DNA of 64,000 nt from Pampus argenteus (lineage: Eukaryota > Chordata > Actinopteri > Scombriformes > Stromateidae). Positions 31,901 through 46,900 of this stretch are shown one piece after another (the stretch's first letter is position 1; the number at the start of each line of letters is the position of its first letter). The stretch is taken from contig CM072863.1 of NCBI GenBank assembly GCA_036937835.1, positions 12,388,001 to 12,452,000 on the forward strand, in the 5' to 3' direction. The notes under the pieces were generated by a model. That model saw nothing but the letters and a program-made list of their open reading frames with translations. It did not search any database and was not told where the DNA came from. The position numbers and the translations under genes were made by a program.

Positions 31901-34900
31901 AAGCAACTGTAGGTGGTCGTACTGAGGCTCAAATGTCAAATTACAATGTTGGACTATAAATCTTTTTAAAAATGACAGGCGAGAAGATGAGGAGAAAGAA
32001 AATGAGGTCCGATTTCCTTCCTGCGAAGGTTTAAACACCTCGAGTAAATACTTTGACCTGACTTCTGCCCTGTTATGGCCCCATCTCTAGCAGTCTGGCT
32101 TTTTTTTTTGGTTTTTTTTTTTAACCTAACCCACATCTGCTGTCTGTGCTGGTCCAAAAAACTGGTCTCTCCTTGCATTGGAAAGGCAATTCCGCGGGGG
32201 TGGGAGGTTCATACTAGATTACGAGCATGCCATGCATTTCCAGACTGTCAGAGTCCTGGCAGCTATTCAAAGGTAACATTTTTCTACCAGAGATAGCATG
32301 ATACACACCACAAAAATGTGATAATGGTGAATACTGCCAGCTGTGAGTACTAAGTGGGAACGAAACATATTTGTATTTTTTCATAATTAAATGTATTCTC
32401 TTGTATTTATCAATTTCATGTTTAAAAGTCTCACCTTTCCTGGGTCATCTTTGGAGCGAGGCACTTTGAGAAAACACTTGTTCAATGACAGATTGTGCCG
32501 TATTGAGTTCTGTGGGGTAAAAACAGAGAGAGAGAGAGAGAGAGAGGTGAGGTGAGTGTACACATAAAAAAACTTAAATGTGAAAAACGTTGCCAGCAAC
32601 AAGGATATGCAATTGTTGGCATGTATCAATTAGGTTTTTTTACATCCTGTCATCAAGGTCAGCTTGTTTCAGTGGCACAAGATGCAAATACGTCCAGATT
32701 TCACTCTAAACAAATATAGAAGTGCAATCTGCATAGAAAGCCACCAGGAAGCAATATCTTTCATCAATGTACAACAAACTGCATTCTAGTTGCACAACAT
32801 ATCGAATTCCACGGGTGCCAAATATAGGAGCCAGAAGGAATCTCACACTGGGATGGATGTTGATACCAGAGCCTGATATTAATTAATGCTCCATCAGGCT
32901 CCTGTGGGGGCAGGGAATAAATTATGTAAATCATTCTGAAAGTTAACTCATTACAGTGTTACAAGTTACTCCACAGTGGTGAAGAGCAACGTTCATCCAG
33001 CTGCCTGATTGGGGAGGTGAGGTTGGCTGAAGTAGCCACAAGGGCTGGAGAGTGATACTCCAGGCCTGGGTTAACCAGCCACAGCAAGGCCTTTCGAGAC
33101 AGACCAGCCAGGGGCTGGGGAAAGCCAATGCACACGTTTCTCCACTCCACTTCATGGAGGGGTATTGACAGATGGCCACACTAAAATGCTGCAGGATTCT
33201 CTGATGTAGGAGATAAGTAGAGAGTGGCAGGGAGAGAGACAGACAGAGACACAGAGAGAACCCCAAGTGCACAGGATGGGAGCTGCTCGTTCAACACTAT
33301 AGGCAATTATACCACAGGAAGGATGATAATGACAGTCTCCTTGTAATGCTGTCAATCTTGCTACTTAAGTCACTCTGAAATGCCAATGCAATTCAAAGGA
33401 AGTCTTACAATGTTCTTCAACAGAAAGTATAGAGGGAGAAACTGTCTCCATAGTCAAAATAATTATGTTCTTGTGCCAGAAAGGAATATTTTCTGAAAGT
33501 GAAACTCAACACAAAATCCATCTTTTGATTATCAATCACTCACCCCTATAGGCTTGAAAGATGGCTGCAAAAGGTTTGCACGTTCACAAAAAATTTCACT
33601 TACAGTACAATGGATTAGAAAAATGTATTCACTACACTGGGTCACTTTAGCAGATCACATCAAGTTCAAGCTCAAGACTGTGGTGCTAGTAAACAGAGTG
33701 AACTGCACATTTCTACCTCCATTACATGACCAAACCCTTCCCACTGGCATGAGCATTGCTCTCCTCTGCCTCTACAGGTCTCTGCACAGTCACTTCCAGG
33801 ACACTGTGGTCACTTATCACAGCCACGGATCTACTATTTTCTGGCCCTGCAGTGGTGGAATGAACTCTGGCCCACCTTTTCAGACTACACCTCAATCCGC
33901 TATAGTAAGCACATAAATCTCTACCACACTTTTAGTTGAGATAGAAGCACTTCCCGGTTTTGATGACATTTAACTCTTGCTCTTTTGGTAAAAAAAATGT
34001 TCTTTAAAAATGTTCAATAAAACATCCTTGAATCAAAATCCACTACTATGCACTACTACTACTAATCCACTGTCTAACTGCATAGTCATCATGTTACAAA
34101 CAAGTAATTGTTTCAGAGAAATGATGCTCAAGCCATTCTTTCTATGTCACAATCTCACCTAAAAGCTGTACCAGAAGTAGAATAAAAAGCACAATTTTGA
34201 CAAAATGTTTTCAACATACTGATGTGACACTGGGCAAACTGGATTATGCTCCACAATACTTTGATGCAATGTATTTTGCCATCGTTGTCCAATATAACTG
34301 ATACAAATTCAACCATAGCTGCTGATTGTGAAGGAGCAAAACAATACTCAAAACATTTTGGGTGGAGTTTTACCCAAAAACTAAACTGAAAACTGAACTG
34401 AGGATTTAAATCCCTGCAGACAAAACACAAAAACAGCAAAAACTACACAAAAGGCATATCATACAAGTGATATTCCAGTTGGCTGTCTTGCACCGACACA
34501 GAAGACATTTAGAAATAGAAATAATTAAAGAAAAAAAGAAATCCGTACTAACTAAACCACTTAAACATATGCATAAAAAACTTTCACACCAGAATGCATT
34601 TAGGGAAAGGTCTCAAACCACAATATATTTTGGTCAAACTGCTATCAGATCTCTTCAAACTAGATAGTGGAGCACTCAAGCTTCCACTGTGATCAGTAAT
34701 GACTTCATGAGCTTCTTTAATGATAAAATTCTAAATATTAGAGACAAAATTCATCACCTTTTGCCCTCATCAGGCACTCATCTGATTTCAGATACAGCAA
34801 GTTTGGAAATAGCTATAAAATCTGACATATATTTAGACTGCTTTTCTCCCGTCGACATTAAACAAATAACTACAATAATTACTTCATCTAAGTCGTCAAC

Positions 34901-37900
34901 CTGTCTCTTAGACCCCATCCCAACCAGGCTGCTTAAAGATGTATTACCTTTAGTTAGCCCGTCCTTATTAAATATGATTAATCTGTCTTTATTATCAGGA
35001 TATGTACCACAGTCCTTTAAAATAGCTGTGATTAAGCCTCTTCTTAAAAAACCAACTCTAGATCAAGAGGTTTTAGCCAATTACAGACCAATATCAAACC
35101 TTTCTTTCATCTCGAAGGTACTTGAGAAAGCCGTAGCCAACCAACTATGTGACTTTCTCCACACAAACAGTTTATTCGAGGAGTTTCAGTCAGGATTTAG
35201 AGTAAATCATAGCACAGAGACCGCACTAGTTAAAGTTACAAACGACCTCCTAATGGCATCAGACAAAGGACTCATCTCTGTACTTGTCCTATTAGATCTT
35301 AGTGCCGCATTTGACACCATTGACCATCAGATTCTCTTACAGAGACTGGAATACCAAATTGGCATTAAAGGAACCGCCCTAGGCTGGTTTAAGTCATATT
35401 TCCTAGACCGTTCTCAGTTTGTTCATGTTCATGATGTAGCCTCCATGCAAACCAAAGTTTCTCATGGAGTCCCACAAGGTTCTGTATTAGGGCCACTTCT
35501 TTTCAGTTTATATATGCTTCCCTTAGGGAACATTATTAGGAATCATTCAATTAACTTTCACTGTTATGCTGATGACACCCAATTATATTTATCGATCAAG
35601 CCTGATGAAACCAATCACTTGACTAGACTTCAAGCATGCATTAAGGACATAAAAAATTGGATGACCCACAATTTTCTGAAGCTAAATTCAGAAAAAACTG
35701 AAGTTCTCGTAATAGGACCCAAACACCTTAGAAACTATCATTCCAGAGATTTAGCCTTAGATGGGATCACCCTGGCCACCAGCTCCACCGTAAAAAATCT
35801 TGGCGTTGTTTTTGATCAAGACTTGTCCTTTAATAACTATATAAAACAACTTTCGAGGACTGCATTCTTCCACTTGCGTAACATTGCCAAAATCAGACGC
35901 ATCATTTCTCAAGTGGATGCAGAAAAACTAGTCCATGCATTTGTTACTTCTAGGCTGGACTATTGTAACTCTTTGTTATCAGGCTGCTCTAATAAGTCTC
36001 TTAAGAGTTTGCAGCTGATTCAGAATGCTGCTGCACGCGTTCTGACAGGAACCAAAATCAGAGATCACATCTCTCCCATTTTGGCTTCCTTGCACTGGCT
36101 ACCCGTTAAATCTAGAATAGAATTTAAAATTCTTCTCCTAACTTACAAAGCTCTTCATGGTCAGGCACCATCATATTTAAAAGAGCTCATAGTACCTTAC
36201 CACCCCACTAGAACATTGCGCTCCCAGGATGGTGGGTTCCTTGTGGTTCCTATAGTGTCTAAAAGTAGATTGGGAGCCAGAGCTTTCAGCTATCAAGCTC
36301 CTCTTCTGTGGAATAAACTACCACTCTGTGTTCGGGAGGCAGACACGATCAACACCTTTAAGAGTAGACTTAAGACTTTCCTTTTTGATAAAGCTTATAG
36401 TTAGGGCTGGCTCAGGTCATCCCTTAGTTATGCTGCCATAGAACTAGACTGCTGGGGGACTCACATACTCTCTCGCTCTCTCTCATTCTCTCTCTCTCCT
36501 TATCTATCCATCTATCTATCATGTTACTAATTAAACTTCTTCCCCGGAGTTTCTGTGCTCTCTCGTCCAGCAGGTTCTTGTGGACTTTGTCTGCTGCTGT
36601 GGTCCTGCGTGGCGTCTACTGCATGTGTTGTCGCCGTATTCATTGTTGCCATATCCCCATTACAGTTTATAGTTATGTAATGATTTGCTGCTACTGTAAT
36701 AATTCATCATTCATTGTAACCTATTCTTATCATCAACTGTAATTCATTATTATTCATTGTGAGTGTACAATATGTGTGTGTTGATTTGTTCTGTACATGT
36801 GACATCATTGCACGTCTGTCCGTCCTGGGAGAGGGATCCCTCCTTTGTGGCTCTTCCTGAGGTTTCTTCCACCTTTTTTTCCTGTTAAAAGGTTTTTTGG
36901 TGGTCAAGTTTTTCCTCACTCGAATCGAGGGTCTAAGGACAGAGGGTGTCACTCCCTGTACAGATTGTAAAGCCCTCTGAGACAAATGTATTTTGTGATT
37001 TTGGGCTATATAAATAAAATTTGATTTGATTTGATTTGATTTGATTTGATCAAAACCCTTATGTGGTCTAAATGTAATCAAGCTATATGATAGCCACTTT
37101 TCCTCCAAGTGAGAATGTGCAATGCTGTGACACAGAAAAAGCAAATCTGTAGCATCAGATCTGAAAAGTCACATAGACTTGACATGTCTCTAAACCGTGT
37201 GAGACAGGCAACGCAATGGTGATCTAGAGGCCAGAGGGATATAGATCTTACTGTTTAACTACGCTGTTGGATACACAAATATGACAAGAGATCCTACATG
37301 CTTCTCAGGCTTGTATGTCTAAGCCTTTGCACAGACTGCGGTGACGGCACCATTATACAGGCCTTGTCCTTTCAGCCACACTGTGTGCCTCGTCACATTT
37401 CAACATCAGTTCAAATGAATAAAACAATGTGAACGCATGGTATAATCATGCATAGTGGATGGTGACAAACAGATATGAGGCTCTCTAGCCAGTCTAAAAT
37501 CCTGAGACATGTTCAACAGTAGAACATCTGAGCTGGAGGGTGTGTAAAGCAAGCTGTACAAGGGCCATACACACTAAAGTACTTAAAACCATTTTTCCTT
37601 ACAGCCTGTGTGTGTCTAAGCATTTGTGCCACTTGATGCCAGGCGAACAGAAGCAGCTGAACTTGCACAGAAAGGTGGCTCTTTCCATTAAGGACCTTCT
37701 GCTGAGCCTAAATCATTGATACAGTCAAGAAGCTGAGGCCTGCCTCTACATTAGAAGTTTACTTTTTAATGAACCCGGCGTGTTTGCTCTTTTCTCCTCC
37801 TGACAGGCCCTGTGCCCGCTGAATGTCCTGCATTGTGTCAAACCTTTGCCACCGTTTTAGACACATTTGTGGTGTGAAACTAACAGGCTGTAGCGGAAGA

Positions 37901-40900
37901 GATGAACCAGAACAAAGGAGGACTAAAATATTAGGACGGCAGCAGATGAAGAAAAAGAAAATATGATGACAGCGACAGTTGCTACGTTTGATAGATCATG
38001 GTATATTTGCTGAGTAGGAGAGAAAGGGTTGAGCAAAACAATAAGTCGATGAAAAATTAAGGCCAATTACTGCAGTGTATATTAACAATATGTCAGCATC
38101 TGAGCAGCAGCTACTTAGATTTACCATCTGAGACTGTCTGAATACAAAGTCTTTCTTTTAAGATACCAGACTATAAGTTAGTATATCTAGATCTACAGTA
38201 GTACAGAGGAAAGTGAAGGAGGCAGGAGGTCAGAGGCTGTGAACAGTGGTACACAAAGTGAGTCAGACAGAGCTCACTGCAGGGGTCCTGCCCAAGTGCT
38301 GCCCAGCATCCACCTGCAACCCCCACAGAGCACTTCATATCCTACTTCGGCACAAGCTTGTGTGTGTGTGTGTGATGCCTCCTACACACCGAAAAAAAAA
38401 ACATGCGCACACACATACACACAGAGGAACGTGTCTCCTAACAAATGGCAGTGATTTAACACACCAGGACAGCAGTGGAGGCGTAAGCAGCTCCGCCCTC
38501 GCTGCCCCCTCCCCCCCGCTGAGGAGCGCTGCAGCTCAGCAGAAGGGCCGCCAAGGGAAAGTAGGTCAGACTGACCTCTGCGCTCGGCGTGTCAAACGTT
38601 CAGAGTGAGCTAAAGGGACAGGCCATGTCAGAAGCCTGCTCCTCACAGCGGGGGAGGAGGAGGCACCCTGTGCACACGGTCAGGGACCCAAGGGAGCAAA
38701 CTCAGTATGTTGGGACAGACACACGTATACATACCAGTAATGACATAGGGACTAACACCAACGACCAAGGGAAAGGAAGAGTCACACTGTGATCCAATGT
38801 GAATAAAGGTAGGTTCGTTGCCTTCCCACACTCACACCATCTTCCTGCAACTTTATGCCTCTGGACAAAGGAAAAATAAAAAAGTGCGGGGGCTCTAACC
38901 AACCAACACAGAGCCCACTCTTATATTTCCCACAACTAACAAAAAGCAACACAGAGGTATTAGTCCAGTTGTTTACTTGAAGCATCCCTGAAGCCATGTG
39001 AGAGTCTGAGATAACCTAAAGGTGCTCTTAAAGTGGAGGGGAACTTAAATACTGTTGGATTTGCTGCCTTGGTAATCAAAGTCTTCACCATATCACTAAA
39101 TAGGCGGTGGTGAACAGTGTCAAAAACCAGTAGTTAAACATTATAATGACCAATACAGCATGCCAGGAGCTGCCCATAAAAGCAAATATTTCAGTTAAGT
39201 TCAATTTACCTTTGAAATAAAGATTATATATATATGCAAATTCAGAATAAGGCTTCCAACTTTGACTTGTACAGTACGATGAAATCAATGTTTCAATCTT
39301 TTCACATTTACAATGAAACAGACAGAATGTACCACAGGGCTTTTAATGTGAAAATGTGTGTACAGAGGAGGGGAGAATGACAAATCAGACAAACCAAAGA
39401 AAACATTCTTGCAAGTACCGACTCTTGGAGGACAGGACCTCAACCTCTAATAGACGTGTCAGCAAGTCTGAATGATGGAGGGATAAAAGACTTGAGCCAC
39501 TGCTGAAATACATGTTCCAAATCTGTTCAGAAATACAGAAATAAGATCTTTTGAATGAATGAATGGAGAGAGGAGAGGAAGAACAGGTCATTGAGTGGGT
39601 GAGTGAGAGAGTGAATGAATTAGTGAGACAACATCAGAAAGAAAAACAAAAAGCAAGACTGATAGTGAGCAAAAGAAAGTGATGTTAGTTTAATCTGCTG
39701 AAATTAAAGGTGGCTTTTTCTTCAAAATATTCAAAACATGAATTAGTAGAAAGAGTAATTAGTAAGTAGAAATAAAGCTGGATTCAGAAATACTAAAATC
39801 TAAACAATACTCAATCCTCAAAAACTGTGTCAAAGAAAATAAGAGCTGAAACAATTCAATTAATCTGACTACTATTTTGATAATTGATTAATTGTTTGAT
39901 TTCCTTGTCTTGCAAATATGCTAAAAATGTGTTATTTCCAGTGATTTGTTGCTTTTCTTATATAATTACAATAAAGATCTTTGGGTTTGTTCATCGAACA
40001 AAAACTTCGGTTCTTGGAAATTATAATAAGCATTTTCATTCATTTTCTGACATCTAATAGAAAAGGTTTGTAGTGTTTACTGTTTATACTGTGAACATTT
40101 GCACATTCCCAGCTGATATCTTGTACCATTTGTTTTTACTCTAATAGTTCTTTTCACACATTTAGAATATATTTTTACTTATTCTCTATTGTAAAATTGT
40201 ATTTATATTATTTATGATCACCTAAATTTTTTGGTACTTCTATTTGATTGTTATGCACCACAACACCAAAGCAAACTCCTTATATGTGCAATCCTACTTG
40301 GCAATAAAAAATAAAAAACATGAATTGAGAAAATAATTTACGGTATCAGATTTATCAATAACATAAATAAGTATTAGCTGCAGCTCTACTGAATGTATCA
40401 GAGTGTTACAAGCGCCTCCAATAAATAATATATTTAACACGAACATGGTCAAAGTTCATGTTCAAATCATGTTTTTCCGTGGACCTCCCATGAACAAATG
40501 CGTATTATTTTCAGAAATATACAGTGTCGCTAGTATTTTGGTAGAAATAATAACTGAAAGAAAAAAAAAATTGTAAGACGGTAAGAAGCAAGCACACGCA
40601 CACACACACACACAAGTGTATTTTTAGGCCTTTGTTATTTCATATGGACCCTGTGACATGCCCACCAACACAAAACATACTCCTCAGCCTCGGGGATCTG
40701 CATCGAGGCCACAGAATGTAGCACCTTCGCTGTCTATTTGTAGTGGGTGTGGGAAGGCATGTGGGATGCCACAGTATTCACTCAGCAAGGTACTGCTTCA
40801 AAAAAAAGCATGTTTGGACACACACGCGCACACACAGAAAAGGTAAGTTCATCCAGGTGCAATCAACATACGATTAAATCCTGTTAGCAGCAAGAACAGT

Positions 40901-43900
40901 TGTGACCCTAAGGCCATCAGGATGATGCTACTCTGACTACCTGCTATACGATGACAAAGGAGTAGATGCTGTATGCTTCACTTACAGCTCTTTTCACACT
41001 TAAAATGTCACCTCCTGTTTCAACAAGCACAAGGAAATCAGGAGACAAATATCTTTAAAAGGTTCCAAGTGTCAGAAGGAGTTTCAGCTGTCAAGTAGGT
41101 GTTCCTTGACTTTCATGCCAAAATAATTAGTAAAAAAAACAACCTATTAAAGCCATATTTAATTCTAGTTTGCACTACTTGTTACGTGTTATTGACAACT
41201 GCAACCCCTCCCCCTCCAACACTATACTGTCAGACTCAAGAAGTCTGCCAACACACGGCGCCCAACACACCGCAAAGCTCTCTTGCATCTAGCAAAGCTA
41301 CCAAGAGACTCAAAGCCCACATTCAAATACCAATGAAGTCAACTATAACGATTTTCAACTTGATTTTTTTTTAACCATCTTCAAAGGCATTTGATCTGCC
41401 TCCCCTGGAATCTAGTAGTAATGTGTTGGCATGCTAGGTTTTAAACTCCTTAGTCTCTGATCTTTACTCACTTGTATGTAGTTTTAATAAAACATGAACA
41501 GTTTGCTTGCCTGCCGCGGAAAAATACATGCCAAGGTGAAATCTGTCATAAATATAATAACACAGTGCTTGGAGAGCTCTATGACTATGTCCATAATGTA
41601 AGACAAAAGAAAACAGGCAAACCAGAAAATCTAAATGATTGCCAACTTTTCCTACGTAGACCCAGGTCATCTGGTGTGGCACACTGAGGTATTATAGTAA
41701 TTAAAACTCAACAGCCACTTCTGCAAAAGGAGATGACACTATGGGGAAATTGTATTTTTCTTCACCCCCCTAACAGTGAGCATTTGGCTAAATTAAACCC
41801 ATTTTTCACTGACAGGCTCATATAATGAGGGCAATACATGCAAGACAGAAATTAGCTTGATAAGCCATTACATGTGTGGACTGAAAATGAACATGTTATC
41901 AGGAGTGGTGAGAACTGTGGCGGCAACAAAAAACCTTTCAGAGCATTTGCAAAAGTGAAATGCTTGGACATTTTTGGTTAAGGTTTTTTTTTTAAGAGCT
42001 AGAGACTGCAATTAATGAAAATAATAAACAATAAACAACAAAGGAGAAAAAGTAAGTATTAAAGCTGTCAAAGTTCAACAACTACAGGGGAGCCAATTGA
42101 GACGACAACTGAGGTCACTGGTTTGCATCAGTCTCCACAGGTCTATTGTTTCCAGAGGCCAACGCCATACATCCAAACTGCAGGAAAGGTAAAGAGGACA
42201 GACAGGGGAGACTGCAGGTACAAAATGTGCTTCTTCAGTGGAAGAAGGCTACGTCAGACACATGAGACTATCCATGAAAACTACAGCCAGCCATATTGAA
42301 CCAAGCTGTATACATATTAACTCCTGTCAGATACACATTAACCAAAGAAAAAAAAATCTGCAAAGACAAAGAATAGACATTGAGATTACCTGCCTCATCT
42401 GATAAGGTGGAATCCTCTACAACACCAAAGCAAGCAATCCAGCTTTATCTGCTAAGTAATTTTACTGAGGGTAATCCAAGGATACTGCATCCTATAGATG
42501 CAGACAATAGGCTGAGCCAACATAAACCCCGGTAGTTCTCTAGTGGCATATAAGAAGTTTATGAATGCTGCATCAAGGATGTTCCCCTTTCAACAGAAGC
42601 AGTGGGGTTAGAGACCAAAAGCTTCAACATAAATGTTATGAACTCAATCTTACACAGGGACATGCACCCACATTCCCTTCTCTACCTGCTTTGTTGCTTT
42701 TAGGCCAACCTTGGAATGGAACAGAAATTCAAGGGAGAAAAAAAAAAAACAACCTCTGTATTATTTCCTAGGTGCATTCAAGGTTATAGTCCTGGCTTGA
42801 ATGCTGTGTATAAAATTCGAGCACCCCGCCTTGTAAATTGGGAGGCCGTCACTGCAGATTTGAAAAGCCATGGGGAAACAGCAGGTCACACTACGACAAA
42901 AGCCCTGAGCCACTCATATGAGGCCTATTTGATCACTTCAGAGTGCTCTCTGTGTTTGTCTTTCTTTCACTTTTACCAATATTTATGCCTCTCCTGCTCT
43001 GTCTCACTCTTTCTTGCTCAGAGTCAAACCACACACAGTCAAAGCAGTGTACAACCTCTGGTGTTGCTACACTTCCTAAACTATTGCATGGTGCAGCATG
43101 CAGAAGTGAAGCATGATTCCATTAAGTGAATTATTTCAGAACATCTCTAACATTTGACAGGGTTGTCATTGGCAATGAACCAAGAAGAATTGAAGACAAA
43201 CGATGATGGTCACAGACCTCTTTGAAAATTGGCAGGATTGAGTGATAGATAACACCAATTCAACAGTAAACCAGTCAATACAATATAGCAGATTAGGCAA
43301 AGGAACCAAAGGCTGAGACATGGAAAAAAAAAAAAATCAAGTTAAGAAAATAAAATGAAAGTGTTAAAAATCCACCAGCACAAATCAGGATATCAGCCTG
43401 GTGTTTGAGCCAACAGTGTCTGGGAGCATGTGAAATGGTCACAGTAGCACTTTTCTAGCAGGTCACTACATTCAGAGTAGTAAGTGCTACTGTACAAAAT
43501 AAATATTAAAATTACGAGTTATGTTATAGTTGTGAGACATATTATACTAGACATTAAGTGTTTTATTTTCATTTCCACTTAACAAATGAGAATTATAGAT
43601 GATATGGATAAAAAAAAAGAATGAACAGGAAAGAAAAACCTGTTGGTTCAGGGATATGCACTGAAAATATATTTTAAATCAGTATTTTGGTTTAATTGAA
43701 CTGCATGAAAATGAAAAAAAAAGTGTATAACTGGAATAACTGGAGATGATTGATCATATTAATAAAAGCTATATTACTCTGACACTTAAAATTACCTTTT
43801 CATTATGTCATTGTTACATTCAGAAAAAGAATTATATTCAAAAATGACTGAATCAGACAAGTGGCGAACATCCGCTAACAATGTATAGACACCAGTCTAG

Positions 43901-46900
43901 AATATAATTAATATTAATAATGTTCACTAACAGTTTATAAACTAAAAATAAAAATGAAGAGCCTGCCTTTAGCATTGATCCTGCCCTTGATTTTATGATG
44001 GATAACTTGACGCTGGGAGGTTATAGTGACCGAACATTTTGTTTTAAGGGAATCATTGTCACAACAGTGTTCTCTCACTCAAACCCCGTCAGCTACATCT
44101 ACTCTCATGAACTCAGTGCCTAAAGTCATCACGTTATATCAGCCTTAAAGAAGCAAAAATAACTGACAGATTCGCAAATGGGGAAAAAGATGTAGCACAT
44201 ACTGTATGTTTGGTCACTCGTGACAAAGTGGGAAACTGGTACAGTACAGACTGAAAATATCAGCAAAGGGAGCTGCACAGTTCTGTAAATTGAGTCTGGC
44301 TCTCTGAGTGACGCAGGCTTGCACTTTTTTCCTGTGATACACAGGAGGTTTTTTTTACTCCTCTTCTCCTTCCACTGCAGAGGTAGCACAAGGCCATGAA
44401 AGATTGGAGGCAAAGTGACGTCCTCCAGTTTATCCTCCCTGAAAGCCTTCGCATGCTCTCAGTTCCACATGAGGGATCTGATGAAAGCAGTTTGTCAGTA
44501 CGCCACTTAATTATCAGCCAGAAGAGCCTCTGATGCTATCCTGTGACAATGGCTCACAGCAGCCTGCTGACTACAGTGCCCACTAACAATGAACAACTGA
44601 CTGCAGCTACTAATGGTGACAGGGTAGTGCCAACTGTCCACTTAAGAGTTAGACAAATTAAGCAACGGCACACAGAAAGTCTTTCATGTGCTTTTCATGT
44701 GCGTTTCAATGTATATACATGTACATTTTCTTTTATTTTTAGGCTTAAGTAGCAAGGAGCAAATACTAAAGATGCAACACACGCAGGATAAAATGCAAAA
44801 CAGAACAAGTCTACTGAAAACACTGTATTGAGCGGAGGAAAAACTGAGACGTTTTTAACTTCTTTTTTTCCTGCAATTTGAAAATAAGAGAAAAATCATT
44901 CCATTAGTTTTAATCTAGTTAAGACTAACAACAGAAAGTCTAGCAACAGTCTAAGATATGACATTTGATTTTCATACTGGTTGCTCACATCACAACCACG
45001 CATGGTTTGCCTGGTGTTGTTAAGTCTACTTCGAAACAGGCTTGTGTGCGTGTGTGTCTTGTCCAAAGATAAACTACATGAAGGGCTTCATTTTATATAC
45101 TACACTCATTTCCAGTCTCTTGAATACACTTGGCCTGAAGGCTACTGCACAGGCAGAGTAAAGTAAGCCATTTACCATCATCCATATTAATCTGATCTGA
45201 TATTTACTTTTTCATTAGCAAAGTACATTATTGTACATGTCAATAACAGGCACGGGGTAATTATTCAGTGTAACCTTGGACTCCCCACAGGAAACTGTCA
45301 AAGCAAATCCACAAAGGAAAGACAAGAAGCAAAGCCTCGATTTAAACTGCTGCTCCTACTAACAAACTCTCAAAGTCTGAAGAAAGCTTTTTTGTTATTA
45401 TGCATTAGATTTGATTTCCTTTTGAGAGAGAATCACAGATCCACCCTACAGTCCATTAGCCAAGTTAATGCAGACCTGCCAGACTTGCTGACCCATTAAT
45501 AATACATTGCAGTGGTCAAAAGAGGCCACACACCTCCATACACCCCTTCATCCCTCTACACGGCCACATTAATGGAGTAATTCAGATGCAATTAGCTGGT
45601 AGGGAGAGGCAGTGGCCTTGCGGCTGCTGGAGTACAGGCTGAAGGGCTTAGAGCCAGGGTTTGGATTATAATCACTATGAGTACACACACACACAAACAC
45701 ACGAACACACACACACACACAAAAACAATTTACATACATACTACACAAAAGGAGCCCACACATTTGTAGTGACACACAATGTAGCTATTACCATAAGAAA
45801 ATGAATGGGTATCCTTTACACACTGGTCATCATGATTATCCCCAAGAATACTGTTTGTAAGTAGCTCTTAGTTAAATATCTATTTTAGCCCATTTCACTG
45901 AAATACTGCCAACCAATTAAATACCAACAATGATTTTTTTTGTGCCATGAGGACCATTTTTATAGGCTTTTAGGAGGCTTTAATGATTAAATGCAATTTT
46001 TATGTATTTTTGATGCATACATGTTTGTAAGTGACATGTATGCAGCTCTGTTGAGGTAATGCCACGCATGTGCAGAATTTAACTGAAATGTGAGCCGCAC
46101 GACTACAAGAATAATAACAATATTGTCATTTGTGCAACAGTGAAATCCTAAAAATGGTGTGCCCCCCTTTGGTTATGATAAGTTCCTTCTAGTTCGGCTT
46201 GAATAGAAGTGGATCCATAAATTTCAAAAGATTTTTAAAAAATTGACAAAATTGAAACTTCCTTGTCTCTCCTTTATAAAAAAAAGGAGTTTTGTATTAT
46301 TTACACTTTCATGAAAAATTAGATGCGAGGCATTTGGAGGCAAACAAACAGTTTTGGGCCACTTCAGCATGTAATGTGAATGTAACCATAGTAAATCTGC
46401 TTGAGGGTACAAAGTGTAAAATGCTTACACTGCACATTTAATTTTTTTTTACATTTGTCCTTTACAGCGAGTTTCATTCAACAGTATAGCTGCATAAACC
46501 TGCTCTTTGGGAATGTGACATTGACAAATGAGCAATTACAGGAGCAATATTCATGTGTCACATCTGGGGCCGGCATGACCTGCGATTAGCCCTGCTGATG
46601 CTGAATGTGAGATGCGAGAGCTGTGCTTGTCAATACAGGCGCCTGGGAAGGCAGCATGGCCCATTCTGGCATGTCATCCATCATTGGTTCCACTCGGCTG
46701 CCACAGCTGTGTCACTGTCCCCCTCTCACAGGCCACTGACCCCACTGAGGACGCACCAGCAGGATGATCAAATATCTCTCTGGGATAAGAGACAGCTATC
46801 CTGCTTCATTGACAAGACAGAGGAACAAAAAAACCCCTTTTGCTACATATCCTCTGCCACAGGGACATCTTTATCAATAAGCAGCATTTATTGCCAGGCA

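Larger units (their letters stand above)
34670..37050 (+). mobile_element. Non-LTR retrotransposon (CR1/L2-type LINE), 5'-truncated
   Basis: Carries a long reverse-transcriptase frame and a 3' region ending GGGCTATATAAATAAAATTT followed by a (TTTGA)n tail to 37050, the typical end of a large teleost LINE family. The element lies antisense in the 24-kb foxj3 intron. No endonuclease domain is seen. An in-frame TAG near 34668 and unrelated sequence upstream suggest that the 5' end is truncated or degraded there. No target-site duplication was found by eye. Confidence 0.88.

Noticed and set aside
33700..33910. Possible LINE 3' coding relic (frame reading LALQWWNELWPT)
   Set aside because: One short WWNEL-like match only, with no neighbouring reverse-transcriptase motifs in order; too weak to annotate.
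36707..37144. 145-codon minus-strand open frame over the LINE 3' end
   Set aside because: Lies antisense to the LINE tail and runs through its (TTTGA)n repeat (read as repeated IKSNQ); not a gene.
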